DNA from: an uncultured Verrucomicrobiota bacterium
GTDB lineage: Bacteria; Verrucomicrobiota; Verrucomicrobiia; Limisphaerales; CAIQOK01
Assembly (NCBI GenBank): GCA_903873415.1
Contig: CAIQOK010000021.1
Coordinates: 88,764 to 152,763, forward strand
Direction of reading: 5' to 3'
Length of the DNA: 64,000 nt
This document shows positions 18,201-26,526 of the stretch, one piece after another. Below the pieces are notes generated by a model that saw only the letters and a program-made list of their open reading frames with translations, was not told the DNA's origin and did not search any database. Within the stretch, counting starts at the first letter, position 1. Every line of letters starts with the position of its first letter. Made by a program: the position numbers and the translations under genes.

Positions 18201-19549
18201 AAATAAACGCTCCAGTTGTTGCCGGCCTTGATGCCGGCTCCGTTGTTGAAAATGATGCTGTTTCCCGCCTGCAGACTCAGCCGCGCAGCAGCACCCGGAT
18301 CCGTCAGGGTCCAAATGCCTGCGAGGGTGATGTTGTGATCCGCCTGGAGATTGATTTGATAGAGACCGGAATTCAGGGTCGGAACCAGCGAACCTGTCAG
18401 GGCGCTGTTGATGAGAAGGTCGTAGGGATCCAGCAAGAGAGTTCCACCCCGATAGCCCTGTCCGGCGTGGCCGTCGATGCGCGAATGCAATTCGCTGAAG
18501 TAGGCAGCCGAAATCTCCGCGCCTCCGGCCTGCCCGCCCTGTTCGCCGCCGGAAATGTTGAGCACGGAACCGGCCGTGTCCGTGAAACCGCCGCCTGACT
18601 TCACTGTGATGGATCCGCCACCGCTTATTCCCTGGCCAAAACCGCGAGCCGAGAGCAGTGAATCCGCCCCCAGAGTCACCGCATCCGCTGCGATCAGCTC
18701 AATCACCCCATTCTGGCTGCGAACGGAGTTGGCCTGTATCAAGCCTCCCTGATTCACCACCCTGGCTTGCAGGGCGATCGTTCCGGCATCGGCGACCAAC
18801 TGTCCTTGGTTATTCACCGCCCCTTGAGGCAGCGTGACCTGGGCGGTCAAACCACGCCCGTCCGGCCGTGTCGACAATGAAACCTGCTGCCCGCTATAAA
18901 GCCCGATGCTTCCCCCCGGAGCGGTGATGCTGCCGTGGTTTTGAATGTCTTGGGCGATCAGAAAGGCGGATCCGGCCGATCCAAGGTTGATCTTGCCATA
19001 ATTCAAGATGCTCGCTGAGGGAGGCAGGGCATTGAACTGCCAGGCGCCACCGCTGAAAAGATCCGGAGCCGGAGTGGGAGATGTGGTCATCACAAGTCCT
19101 TGGGCATTGAGAACCGCCTGTCCGCCGAGAAAGAAGCCCGATGGATTCTGCAACACCACCAGGCCGTTGGCGTTCAAGTTTCCAAGGATTTGCGAGGGAT
19201 TAGGATCATTGATTTGATTCCAAACGACGGACGAGGCGGACGGCTGCACGAAGGTCGTCGTCTGCCCGGCACCAATATTAAAGCTTTGCCATGCGATCGT
19301 AGCCCGGTCGGAGGTCGTGACGGTCAGCTGGTTTCCGGACGAACTGAAAGCGGCCGTTCCACGCGTGGCCGTTCCGCCTGCGGGATTGGCTGCAGCCTCC
19401 GGACAGGGGCCCCATCCGCTCAGTGCAAGGAGAGCGGCCATGAAAGCGGGCCGGCCAACACTCAACGTGTTCTCAAGCATAAAAACATTTCTGGCTTGAG
19501 TTCCCTGCGATTGCGCGCCGGATTTCCCAGCCCGTCGTGGTGTTTTCAT
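15296..19549 (-). CDS. TpsA-type exoprotein, filamentous haemagglutinin-like
   Basis: This 1417-residue protein begins with a long basic leader and a hydrophobic segment (FMAALLALSGWGPCPEAAA, residues ~36-54), consistent with an extended Sec signal. Residues ~60-300 match a TPS secretion domain: WQSFNIGAGQTTTFVQPSA, NQINDPNPSQILGNLNANG and NPSGFFLGGQAVLNAQGL. The remainder is Gly/Ser/Asn-rich repetitive beta-helix sequence, with recurring GGxVTVTAGGNV-like turns. The C-terminus is basic (KKKGKQPGLVRRVGRV), with no LPXTG or autotransporter barrel. The partner transporter gene ends 3 bp upstream, so the two form one transcription unit. Probable surface or secreted adhesin; ligand unknown. Few Cys residues, as usual for the class. 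Confidence 0.85.
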   Translation of the reverse strand: MKTPRRAGKSGAQSQGTQARNVFMLENTLSVGRPAFMAALLALSGWGPCPEAAANPAGGTATRGTAAFSSSGNQLTVTTSDRATIAWQSFNIGAGQTTTFVQPSASSVVWNQINDPNPSQILGNLNANGLVVLQNPSGFFLGGQAVLNAQGLVMTTSPTPAPDLFSGGAWQFNALPPSASILNYGKINLGSAGSAFLIAQDIQNHGSITAPGGSIGLYSGQQVSLSTRPDGRGLTAQVTLPQGAVNNQGQLVADAGTIALQARVVNQGGLIQANSVRSQNGVIELIAADAVTLGADSLLSARGFGQGISGGGSITVKSGGGFTDTAGSVLNISGGEQGGQAGGAEISAAYFSELHSRIDGHAGQGYRGGTLLLDPYDLLINSALTGSLVPTLNSGLYQINLQADHNITLAGIWTLTDPGAAARLSLQAGNSIIFNNGAGIKAGNNWSVYLKAGPENLLARPDTMRTGGIYLDGNSYVDALNGRVSLWAANEVFINSGAVRTRTGGSIDVTALLGDVNSGVNFYGYTFGRLAAPYYIVNSTRLGGISTAAGGDVTITAGGNVTSYLPLQNNYNEAQYGAGSGAFGSQPGNVTVTAGGNVLGNYVLANGIGTITSGGTIGSASSGGFSLGLIKGTWNINAPEGDIYLQHAFNPNGLFNDKDGMSYAGYHRFNYDAASTLSLRAGGNIEITGIGAPLAPPSAGGGALPILLPPSLKVDAGRDFVLDQNVVLFPSSQGNLNVTTKGNFQSAPGGVFSLCLSESESAQWNPSPVNGLTGTFLPTDHGSSPPSFVDPASPVKVSVGGNMNNVTLYSPKEAQMVVAGNMFNSSLVGQNLQKSDVTSVKVGGSISYSPVYTFTTLDKAIISADPLYPGLWNSIFSLLVDPLLASAFTVSPNATTKELQTAFNQLRALPGSTADSANPGFVYDPATLRLGYHFQMSQYVRSLMEGPLQTVRLDAAGRPVLARGQLALGQDPSRYYFALGTLAFVSPSSIEALYQSSLASWNRDLEVPAGFQIGGPGQLRIDAAAINLGSSRGIISWGVGSGSGAARDYTALNGITQVGASVTVRSASALSMITSTIASVYGGDVDVSAAGQMDLSLGNFAFIPPTGGNIAYGIYTSGHSDVYVSAGQDVNVGSARIGSFNGGNVFVTSLNGNVNAGNGANSALIIPVVYSDLVSGGLVSGTIQSPRPFGSGILALSPAGQYQGGALNSLPGNITVTTPQGDIVSTLGGISQYALNGSVAGGPTVTLIAGSKNPDGTTSHAGNVLLGSGGVVGGTINISAQGNIQGLIVSRQNSTIDAAQSFSGSVLSGGSANLSAGGSVSGTIIGISGVSASAGQGVSADVMGQNVSVNGGASQSTLGTTATATASSQSAAQQASNDSKQVAKNDVAEDDSNKKKGKQPGLVRRVGRVTVILPPKS

Positions 19550-19552
19550 AAA

Positions 19553-22093
19553 TCAGAACTGTGAGGTGAGGGCGAAGTTAAACATAGGCTGTCCCGGTTC
19601 GCTGATTGCGGTGCGAAGCAAAGGCCAGGAGAAGAGGACTCGCGCATCCCAATGAGAGCCTAGCGATGCAACCCCGCCAAAGCCCACGCCCCACAGCGAG
19701 ACTTGGGAGTCCCGACCGCGCGGATCAATGAGATAGGTCTGGGCATAATCCGTGTAGATCGATCCCCGCACGGTGAGGGGAACACCACCCTGCAAAGAGC
19801 CGACCCGATGCGGAGGCGTTTTAAGTTCCGTGTTGATGCGCCATCCGTTGTCACCAAAAACCTCGCCCTCATGGTAACCCCGCACGCTCGCCACACCTCC
19901 TGCGCCGAATTGCTCGTTGCTGATGAGTGGTTCATTCACCCACTGTGCATCGGCTCGGGTCGACAGGGACCAGTTGGTATGAATGATGAAATCCCGCGAC
20001 AAGCTCGGGGTAACCGCGACCCAATGTCCCTGCGATTTAGAGGAACCGGTGATGGCTTGCAGATCCTGAATCGAGCCGTCATGCCAGGCGTTTCCGCTAA
20101 TCCCCAGTCCAAAGGTGGTCAGGCCCATCCGATCGCGCCAGCCGCCATCATAGCGGAGGGATAGGGGCAGATATTCCAAATGCTTGACAGTCACTCCGTT
20201 TGCACCCACAGGGGAAGTCACCACGGAAACGTTGATATTAGTCAACGGTTTCTGGGGATTCGAATTCGGATCGATCACCTCGCTTCTGAGCGTAAAGAGG
20301 TTGGTTTTATGGCTCGCGAGATTGTAGGTCTTATAATCCCAACCACCCGAAAAAGTGCCCTGATAATTCTCCGATGCGGACTGCGGCAGGCTGAGTCGCG
20401 CCCCGAAGCTATTATTGACCGTGGCATCTTGTTGCTGGTCCTGCCGGTTCAGGGAGTTGCCATTTGTGTTATACAGCATGCTATCGAAGGTCGTGGACAC
20501 CCCTGTGTCGATGGTGGATCGACTGGCATAGACATTCAGTTCTGGGCGTCCTGAGGGAGAAGGCAGTTTGAACTTGCGAGAGGCCTCGTCGTAGCCAAAG
20601 GCTCCCGGATTGCTGGCGACCAGCTCCTCAATACCCGTGGGGGAACCAAAGGGCATTCGGTAGAAAGCGCTGTAATTGACCACCGAGGGGCGGTCATAGA
20701 AATGCCAGTCTTGGCCGGATTTGTAGGATTCCGGGGAAAAACCGTATTGGATGCCGGCGGAGTGTTCCGCCTGCCATAGGTTGTTATATGCCAACGATCC
20801 GTTGGCCCGCAGATCGGGAGTTCCAGGTGAGTTTTGATTGTTCAGCTCCAGCTTCGAGTGCAGAGGCAACCTGTCCTTCACCTCCAGAGTCAACGCAGTG
20901 GTCCCTGGCTCTGTTCCAGGCTCGATCTTGGGATAGATCTGCCTGTCTTGATTTGCGTTGGCCCTGTCCAGCCCGCTTTGAAATACCGGTCCCACCAGGA
21001 CCATGTCCTTGCGCAGACCGGGCAGGGCCCGCATGACGTTGTTCGAACTGAAGTGGCGATTGTTCACCACATTGATGTCCGAGAGATGTCCTTCCACCAC
21101 CCGGATGCGCACGATGCCATCCCCCAGCTTTTGCGCCGGAAGACTGACCGACACTGTTACAAATCCCTGCTGGCGATAGACCAATTGCAAATCGGTCAAC
21201 GCCTGGCGGATCAGCTCAAAGCTGGTTTTCGGCCCGATAAACGGCCGAAGAACGAGCTCTAGCAGATCGGGCGCCAGCAAGGTGTTTCCGATGACTTCAT
21301 AGCCTTTGACCGCAAAGGTTTGGACATTGGCTGCGGCAACAGGATTCGCCGGGGAATTAGGCACCAGACGGGCCCGCCGCTCGGAAGCTTGATGCTCCAG
21401 ATTTTCGCGCCGGCGGAGCTGGTCCGGGCTTTCCACTCCCGAGGCAGGCGGGGTGGCGTTAACCAAGTGTCTGGGTTGACGTGAGAGAATTTCCTCACGC
21501 CTCCGGGCCAATTCTTCCGCCTCTTTTCTCTGTGCAGCGGTCTGCGCCGGCACCGGGGCAGCCGACACCGGCGCTGCCGAAACGGATTTGCCATCCCCGC
21601 CGTTGATGCTGGAAAGGTTCGGGAAAAAGCGCTTCCCAGAAATGACAATCTGGGGGAACGCCCCCTCAAACACGTGCATTGTGAGAGTTCCTTTCGAACT
21701 CTCCTGATGTCCGATGACGACGCTCACCGCCGGATGGCCACGCCGCCCATAGTCCAGCTGCAATTCGGCCGCGGCCTGAACAATGTTCTGGAGGGGGACG
21801 TTGGATCCGGTGAGCTTGGAGAGGCCTGGGGTCTGGAAATCGGCCGGAATGCCGGCACCCGCCTTGATGGAGTAGGACTGCACATTGAAGGTTTCCGGGA
21901 TCAGGTTTTCTGGAGAACCAGCCCCAAGACTCCCAACACTCGGCGCAGCCACGGCTCCGGCAGCCAACAGATGGGTTGCGGTCAGCACTCCCACAAACCC
22001 GGCGGCCAGCCTGCGAAAGGGCTTATGGGGCGGCGGAACAACCCTTGAGGCCGACATCGGAGGGCATGGGAAACTGGTGTTCATCCGGATCAT
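19553..22093 (-). CDS. TpsB outer-membrane transporter (ShlB/FhaC/HecB family)
   Basis: This 846-residue protein is larger than the usual ~550-600. An N-terminal signal region ends near residue 45. Residues ~65-165 form an extra POTRA-like segment (LQLDYGRRGHPAVSVVIG). A charged Arg/Glu/Gln-rich linker spans ~170-255. The standard POTRA pair follows (VKGYEVIGNTLLAPDLLELV; LVYRQQGFVTVSVSLP; IRVVEGHLSDINV). A 16-strand-type barrel makes up the rest, with the family VRGY motif in ASVRGYHEGEVFGDNGW and a terminal Phe (FALTSQF). It should export the neighbouring TpsA across the outer membrane. A second ATG lies three codons in. Divergent from the AraC-type gene. Confidence 0.88.
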   Translation of the reverse strand: MIRMNTSFPCPPMSASRVVPPPHKPFRRLAAGFVGVLTATHLLAAGAVAAPSVGSLGAGSPENLIPETFNVQSYSIKAGAGIPADFQTPGLSKLTGSNVPLQNIVQAAAELQLDYGRRGHPAVSVVIGHQESSKGTLTMHVFEGAFPQIVISGKRFFPNLSSINGGDGKSVSAAPVSAAPVPAQTAAQRKEAEELARRREEILSRQPRHLVNATPPASGVESPDQLRRRENLEHQASERRARLVPNSPANPVAAANVQTFAVKGYEVIGNTLLAPDLLELVLRPFIGPKTSFELIRQALTDLQLVYRQQGFVTVSVSLPAQKLGDGIVRIRVVEGHLSDINVVNNRHFSSNNVMRALPGLRKDMVLVGPVFQSGLDRANANQDRQIYPKIEPGTEPGTTALTLEVKDRLPLHSKLELNNQNSPGTPDLRANGSLAYNNLWQAEHSAGIQYGFSPESYKSGQDWHFYDRPSVVNYSAFYRMPFGSPTGIEELVASNPGAFGYDEASRKFKLPSPSGRPELNVYASRSTIDTGVSTTFDSMLYNTNGNSLNRQDQQQDATVNNSFGARLSLPQSASENYQGTFSGGWDYKTYNLASHKTNLFTLRSEVIDPNSNPQKPLTNINVSVVTSPVGANGVTVKHLEYLPLSLRYDGGWRDRMGLTTFGLGISGNAWHDGSIQDLQAITGSSKSQGHWVAVTPSLSRDFIIHTNWSLSTRADAQWVNEPLISNEQFGAGGVASVRGYHEGEVFGDNGWRINTELKTPPHRVGSLQGGVPLTVRGSIYTDYAQTYLIDPRGRDSQVSLWGVGFGGVASLGSHWDARVLFSWPLLRTAISEPGQPMFNFALTSQF

Positions 22094-22664
22094 AGGCTGA
22101 GGGTGTGATTCTAAAGCGCCCTTTCAGCATCTGTGAAACGGCCGTAGAACAATGGCTTGGCGCTTTGCATTCCCATCGTTCATCCCGACTGGCGCCGAAT
22201 CCGAACAGCGTTTCAAACTCATCATAAAAACGATTTGCCAACATGTTGTCCCATCGGTAATCCGGTGACCCGCGCGGTTCTCCGCCGGGCCGCCATTCAC
22301 CCCGAGGTTTATTAAGCAGTCCTCCCGCAGGTCGTTTTCGATCTGCGGAATCAAATATGGGCACACGTTGCCGGAAAAGTGTTACAATCGCATGACGCCA
22401 TTGTGACAATCCCGCAACTTACCTCCCGCGTTGCCGGTTGCCGAACAGGGCAAGCCCTGAAAGACCGGGTTTTACGCGGATTGAATTTGTTGCCGGCATT
22501 TTTCCAAACCGTCACCCAACCGTAACCTTCATCCTTTAGTGTTTGGGACACGAGCCATGCTCCCAAGTTAGACCGGAGGGATGCGCCCGAGTAGCGGCTC
22601 AAGTCATCAATGGTTTTGCGGGAATCACATGTTCCCATAGGTCGGGAATGAAGCTTTGAATGCC
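22094..22664. promoter_or_regulatory. Divergent intergenic region between tpsB and AraC-type regulator
   Basis: This is 571 bp between two divergent starts, so promoters for both genes must lie here. I see several short inverted segments and no gene. No -10/-35 pair stands out. The long spacing fits AraC-family control of the adjacent tps genes, which is an inference from position. Confidence 0.45.
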
Positions 22665-23588
22665 ATGAAACAACGGAATCGCTCCTTTGAGCCCCACCTG
22701 GCAACGCAGAAGTTCACGCTGCCTCCGTCGGGAGAATGGTCCACCACCTCTTCCAGCTGGCGGCTTTGTCAAATCACAAGCGGCACAGGTTACTGGGTCA
22801 ACCCGGTCGCAAGCCATCAGCTCGAGTCTGGCACACTCATGCTGCTTTCAACCAAATCAAAGGGAAGCATCCGCGCCAGTCAACTGGGGGACGGATTGTC
22901 CTTTGTCCTGTTCGGCGTGGAACTCTCGAGGCTTACAGCCTTGCTCACCCTTAGCGAGCTGGACGTCTTCGAACGTCTGGCGGCAGTGGAAAAGAGCCCC
23001 CACATCATCCTGCCCCCGCACAGTCCGGCGGCAAGGAAGATGATAGACCTGCGGCAGAACCCAAACCAGACGGACTGCTGGGTGCGCCTTCAATTGCTGG
23101 CGCTCTTTGTCGAGGTCTTCGGCAGCGAACTTCAAATCCGGCAGGTCGAGCCGCAGGGTGCGGTGGATGCCCGGGACCGATTGCGCAAGTTCCTCTCCCA
23201 AACGCCCGCCAGCGAACTCCTGCACATCAAGTTTTCAGAATTGGTAAGCCTGACCGGCTGCACTCAGCGTCACTTCAGCCGTGTTTTCCGGGAGGTGGTG
23301 GGAATGTCTTTCCGCGACAAGCACACCGAACTGCGTCTCCAAAGGGCGCTTGAACTTCTCGCCGGCACCCGCATCAAAGTCGTCGATGTGGCTATGGAAA
23401 GCGGATTCCCTTCGTTGAGTCTATTCAATTTGATGTTCAAGCGCCGCTTTGGGATCACCCCCGGAAAATGGCGCGAGAATAAATGCCCAGACAATCAAAC
23501 ACATCCCGCCCGGCCCAGGTCGGTGGCGGGATCTTTGAAATTGGAGTCCACGACCCCGCCGGGCCGGAGATCGCGCATGCCAAAATAG
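22665..23588 (+). CDS. AraC-family transcriptional regulator
   Basis: This 307-residue protein has an N-terminal sensing region of ~190 residues without recognised ligand motifs. Its C-terminal AraC double helix-turn-helix includes FSELVSLTGCTQRHFSRVFR and, for the second helix pair, VAMESGFPSLSLFNLMFKRR, ending in the family FGITPGKWRE. A 38-residue Pro/Arg-rich tail follows. The frame is open from a TTG at 22656, but the ATG at 22665 is preferred. It is divergent from tpsB and upstream of the exbB group, so it probably controls one or both. The inducer is unknown. Confidence 0.88.
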   Translation: MKQRNRSFEPHLATQKFTLPPSGEWSTTSSSWRLCQITSGTGYWVNPVASHQLESGTLMLLSTKSKGSIRASQLGDGLSFVLFGVELSRLTALLTLSELDVFERLAAVEKSPHIILPPHSPAARKMIDLRQNPNQTDCWVRLQLLALFVEVFGSELQIRQVEPQGAVDARDRLRKFLSQTPASELLHIKFSELVSLTGCTQRHFSRVFREVVGMSFRDKHTELRLQRALELLAGTRIKVVDVAMESGFPSLSLFNLMFKRRFGITPGKWRENKCPDNQTHPARPRSVAGSLKLESTTPPGRRSRMPK

Positions 23589-23934
23589 TCATGGCGATCG
23601 TCAGCCCTTTGCCCGATGCGGGGTGTTGACCCTCCATTGACTTAGTCAGGCGGTTGATCTAGCCCAAAGCCGGCGCTTTTCATCGGCATCATCTTGTCAC
23701 TCATTCGTAACACTTAATCGCTCCGGGTTCCGCTAAGATGGGTGGAAAGAATCGAGCTCATGCTCAACCTGAAATCAAAGACAACGGGTGCCGGTCGCGT
23801 TGGAGTTGTGAACTGCAGCTCCGACAGTATTGTGCTGTTGAAATCCATCGGACCGGTCATGGCACACTTTAAATCCGTATGCCTGCCGAACTCATCGCTT
23901 GGATGATCCTATTCACATCAACCATTCTCAAATC
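23589..23934. other. Interval upstream of exbB
   Basis: This is 346 bp between the AraC-type gene and exbB. A 48-codon frame from 23760 to 23906 is open but has no supporting feature. The interval probably holds the promoter of the exbB-exbD-tonB-exbD unit; I cannot define it. Confidence 0.4.
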
Positions 23935-24813
23935 ATGATTCACTCATTAATCACCCCTGTTCTGGCCAGCGGCGCGCTCAAATTCGCTTTCGAAAAGGCC
24001 ACAGTAGAAGGCAAACTCACCATCAGTGCATTGGCCATCCTTTCCGTGTTCAGTTGGACGGTGATGATTGGCAAAGGCCGGCAGCTCTATCGGGCGGGCA
24101 AGGCCAGTAAAAAGTTTTTCGCCGCCTACCGGGCCACTCGTGATCCGCTGGAGATCGCCAAGAAGGGAATGAACTTCGACGGATCGCCCGCCTTCGACGT
24201 GTATTATACCGGTGCCGAGGAACTGGAGTATCAGTTGAAGAACAACCCCGTCGACCTCTCCAAGGTGAAGGTCGCGCCGCCTAGCGCCGGCAAAACCGCA
24301 ACTGGAGCCGAGGACGATACCCTTGCCCACGAAATCACCATTAAAATCAGTTCCGGATCCTTTGACTCCGTTCGCGGGGCTTTGGAACGGGCGTGCAGTT
24401 CCCAGGCGCTCGTGTTGGAAAAGGGGATGATCGTTCTTTCCACAGCGGTGGCCGGCGGGCCGTTTATCGGCCTGCTCGGCACCGTCTGGGGTGTGATGGA
24501 AACATTTTCGGGCATAGCCAAGGCGGCGTCGGCCAGCCTCACGGCCATGGCTCCGGGCGTGGCCGGTGCGCTCATCGCCACCGTGGTGGGGTTGTTCGTC
24601 GCCATCCCGGCCATGTTCGCCTATAATTTCATGGTGACCACCATCCGTTCGATCACCCAGGAACTGGACTCCTTTGCAAGTGAATACGCCACCTCCTTGG
24701 AACATAAATACGTCGACAACCGTCGACTGGCCGATGAAATCCGCGAGGCGCTGCTGGAATCCCGCAGCCACGAGGCCCAGCCCAGAAAACAGGTGTCAGC
24801 CATGGTGAACTAG
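23935..24813 (+). CDS. exbB: MotA/TolQ/ExbB-family proton channel protein
   Basis: This 292-residue protein starts at the ATG at 23935; the frame also opens from a TTG 12 codons earlier. One membrane helix lies near residues 28-48 (LTISALAILSVFSWTVMIG). A long cytoplasmic part follows, then the MotA/ExbB domain with LSTAVAGGPFIGLLGTVWGV and a paired helix near residues 198-225 (AGALIATVVGLFVAIPAMF). ExbB with ExbD forms the proton-driven motor that energises TonB. The next gene, an ExbD, begins 18 bp downstream, so this is the first gene of the unit. Confidence 0.92.
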   Translation: MIHSLITPVLASGALKFAFEKATVEGKLTISALAILSVFSWTVMIGKGRQLYRAGKASKKFFAAYRATRDPLEIAKKGMNFDGSPAFDVYYTGAEELEYQLKNNPVDLSKVKVAPPSAGKTATGAEDDTLAHEITIKISSGSFDSVRGALERACSSQALVLEKGMIVLSTAVAGGPFIGLLGTVWGVMETFSGIAKAASASLTAMAPGVAGALIATVVGLFVAIPAMFAYNFMVTTIRSITQELDSFASEYATSLEHKYVDNRRLADEIREALLESRSHEAQPRKQVSAMVN

Positions 24814-24831
24814 CGCGCAAAGCGGTGTCGC

Positions 24832-25260
24832 ATGAAAAAGTGCTCTGCAAGTCATCATCACGCGCTGGCGGAATTGAATATCACCCCGCTGCTCGATTTG
24901 GCCTTCGTGCTGCTGGTGATTTTCATCATCACAACCACCCCGGTGGTGAACGATCTGGAAATCAGCCTCCCCGAGGCTGCCAAACGGCCGAAAGAACCAA
25001 AATCCAAAGTCCACTACGTCACCGTCGGCAACAACGGAACCATCTACCTCGACCGCGGTCCGGTGGATTTGTCCTCCCTGCAGGCCCAAGTGGCAGCCCT
25101 GCGAGTGGACGACCCGGACCTGAATATCGTCATCCGGGGCGCCGCGCGCGCTAAGTATCAAAACATCGTGGGAGTGATGGATATGCTGCAGCAGGCCAAT
25201 GTGGGCAAAGTCAATCTGGCAACTGAGGCCTTTGCGGAAGTAAAAACCGGCAAGGAGTAA
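24832..25260 (+). CDS. exbD: ExbD/TolR-family biopolymer transport protein, copy 1
   Basis: This 142-residue protein has a short cytoplasmic start and the characteristic block LNITPLLDLAFVLLVIFIIT. That block has the membrane-embedded Asp that carries protons. A periplasmic domain of ~95 residues follows, ending near a helix (MDMLQQANVGKVNLAT). It partners ExbB, and tonB follows 3 bp later. It is clearly paralogous to 25944-26357, which has nearly the same membrane block but a diverged periplasmic part. Confidence 0.93.
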   Translation: MKKCSASHHHALAELNITPLLDLAFVLLVIFIITTTPVVNDLEISLPEAAKRPKEPKSKVHYVTVGNNGTIYLDRGPVDLSSLQAQVAALRVDDPDLNIVIRGAARAKYQNIVGVMDMLQQANVGKVNLATEAFAEVKTGKE

Positions 25261-25263
25261 GCT

Positions 25264-25947
25264 ATGATTCAAAAACGTAAGAAATCAGGGTCTTCACGGG
25301 CCAATCTGGTCTGGTCCGTCGTTTTTCATGCGGTGCTGATTGTCGCCGCTTTCTTTCTGGCTGCCAAAGGAGGCTTGATCCCCCCTAAATTCCTCCCGAT
25401 CACCATGTTGAAACCGGAGGAGAAAAAGATCGAACCCGCCAAACCCAAGGCCCCGGAGCCGAAGGTGGAAACCGCCAAAGCACCCGAGCCCCCAAAAACC
25501 GCATCCATCCCGCAGCCCAAGTTGGAAACCGCAGCTCCTCCGCCCGCCGATGCGGCACCCTCCGTCGCCCCGGCGGCCGCTGTCCTGCCCGATTTGGATT
25601 TTGGCGATGGCGCCAAGGAGGTGGTCTCTGCTTCGGATCCCAACACGATTTACAAGTCCGTGGTGGAGCAGGCGCTGCGCTCGCACTGGCATCGGCCTGA
25701 AGACGTGGCTGATGATAGCTTCACGGCCCAGGTGCAACTCAGTGTGGACAGCTCGGGAGCCCTGCTGGGCAGCACCTGGCTGAAGGGTTCAGGTGATCCC
25801 CGCTGGGATGCGTCTGTCAAGACCGCCCTTGCGCAAACCAAGACCATCAGTCGCCCGCCTCCCAAAGGATTTCCCTCCACCTTCGTGGTGAAATTCGACG
25901 TGGAGCGCGTGGAAAGTGCCGACACTCTTCAGTTGAGCCTCCAGTGA
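25264..25947 (+). CDS. tonB: TonB-family energy transducer
   Basis: This 227-residue protein has a single N-terminal membrane helix (residues ~15-37, VWSVVFHAVLIVAAFFLAA). A Pro/Lys/Glu-rich spacer (residues ~45-105) would cross the periplasm. The C-terminal ~115 residues look like a TonB_C-type domain (VVEQALRSHWHRPED, VQLSVDSSGALLGSTWLKG, GDPRWDASVKTAL). It transmits ExbB/ExbD work to outer-membrane transporters. No TonB-dependent receptor gene is in the window. It lies between two exbD copies, and its stop codon overlaps the next start. Confidence 0.88.
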   Translation: MIQKRKKSGSSRANLVWSVVFHAVLIVAAFFLAAKGGLIPPKFLPITMLKPEEKKIEPAKPKAPEPKVETAKAPEPPKTASIPQPKLETAAPPPADAAPSVAPAAAVLPDLDFGDGAKEVVSASDPNTIYKSVVEQALRSHWHRPEDVADDSFTAQVQLSVDSSGALLGSTWLKGSGDPRWDASVKTALAQTKTISRPPPKGFPSTFVVKFDVERVESADTLQLSLQ

Positions 25948-26357
25948 AAAAGACCTCCAAAAGCCAGCACAGCACGCTCAACGAGCTGAATATCACCCCG
26001 CTCCTTGACCTCGCTTTTGTACTGCTAGTCATCTTCATCATCACCACCCCCCAGCTCTCAAACGACCTGGAGATGAATCTTCCTTCGCCCAAGAAAAACT
26101 CGCCTCCGGTCAAGCCGCCGAAGATCAACCGCATCCGGGTGGACACCGCAGGGCATATCCAGCTCAACGGACAGGCCATGGAGCTGCCGGCTCTGCGGGA
26201 CACGTTGAGCGCCATCAAGGCCAGCGACGGCACCGAAACGGCAGTGGTGGTTCTCGGGGCGGCGGATGTGGACTACCAACGCGTCATCAGCGTGCTTGAT
26301 ATTATTCAGCAGCTGGACATCACCAAAGTCGGCCTCTCCACAGCCACGGTGAATTGA
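25944..26357 (+). CDS. exbD: ExbD/TolR-family biopolymer transport protein, copy 2
   Basis: This 137-residue paralogue of the upstream ExbD has the same membrane block (LNITPLLDLAFVLLVIFIIT) with the conserved Asp. The start is a GTG at 25944, overlapping the tonB stop in the four bases GTGA, a sign of translational coupling. The periplasmic part differs from copy 1 but keeps the DVDYQRVISVLDIIQQLDI helix near the end. Two ExbD types with one ExbB suggest a mixed stator, or substrate-specific versions. Confidence 0.92.
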   Translation: MKKTSKSQHSTLNELNITPLLDLAFVLLVIFIITTPQLSNDLEMNLPSPKKNSPPVKPPKINRIRVDTAGHIQLNGQAMELPALRDTLSAIKASDGTETAVVVLGAADVDYQRVISVLDIIQQLDITKVGLSTATVN

Positions 26358-26526
26358 TGGGGAACCTTCGGAGGGCCGGGATGCTGGGAGGGCGCCTTTC
26401 GCAGGCGGATGCCCCTGATCCCAACGCCCCCGGTTCCGGTGGAAAGCGGGTTTTTGAATTGGTCCCCAAGGTTTCCAACCCCACCTGTCACTCACCACTT
26501 GAACATCAGGTGCCCTGGTGCGGGAA

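Noticed and set aside
23760..23906. 48-codon open frame upstream of exbB
   Set aside because: Has an ATG but no ribosome-binding site, no recognised sequence and only modest length; chance is as likely.
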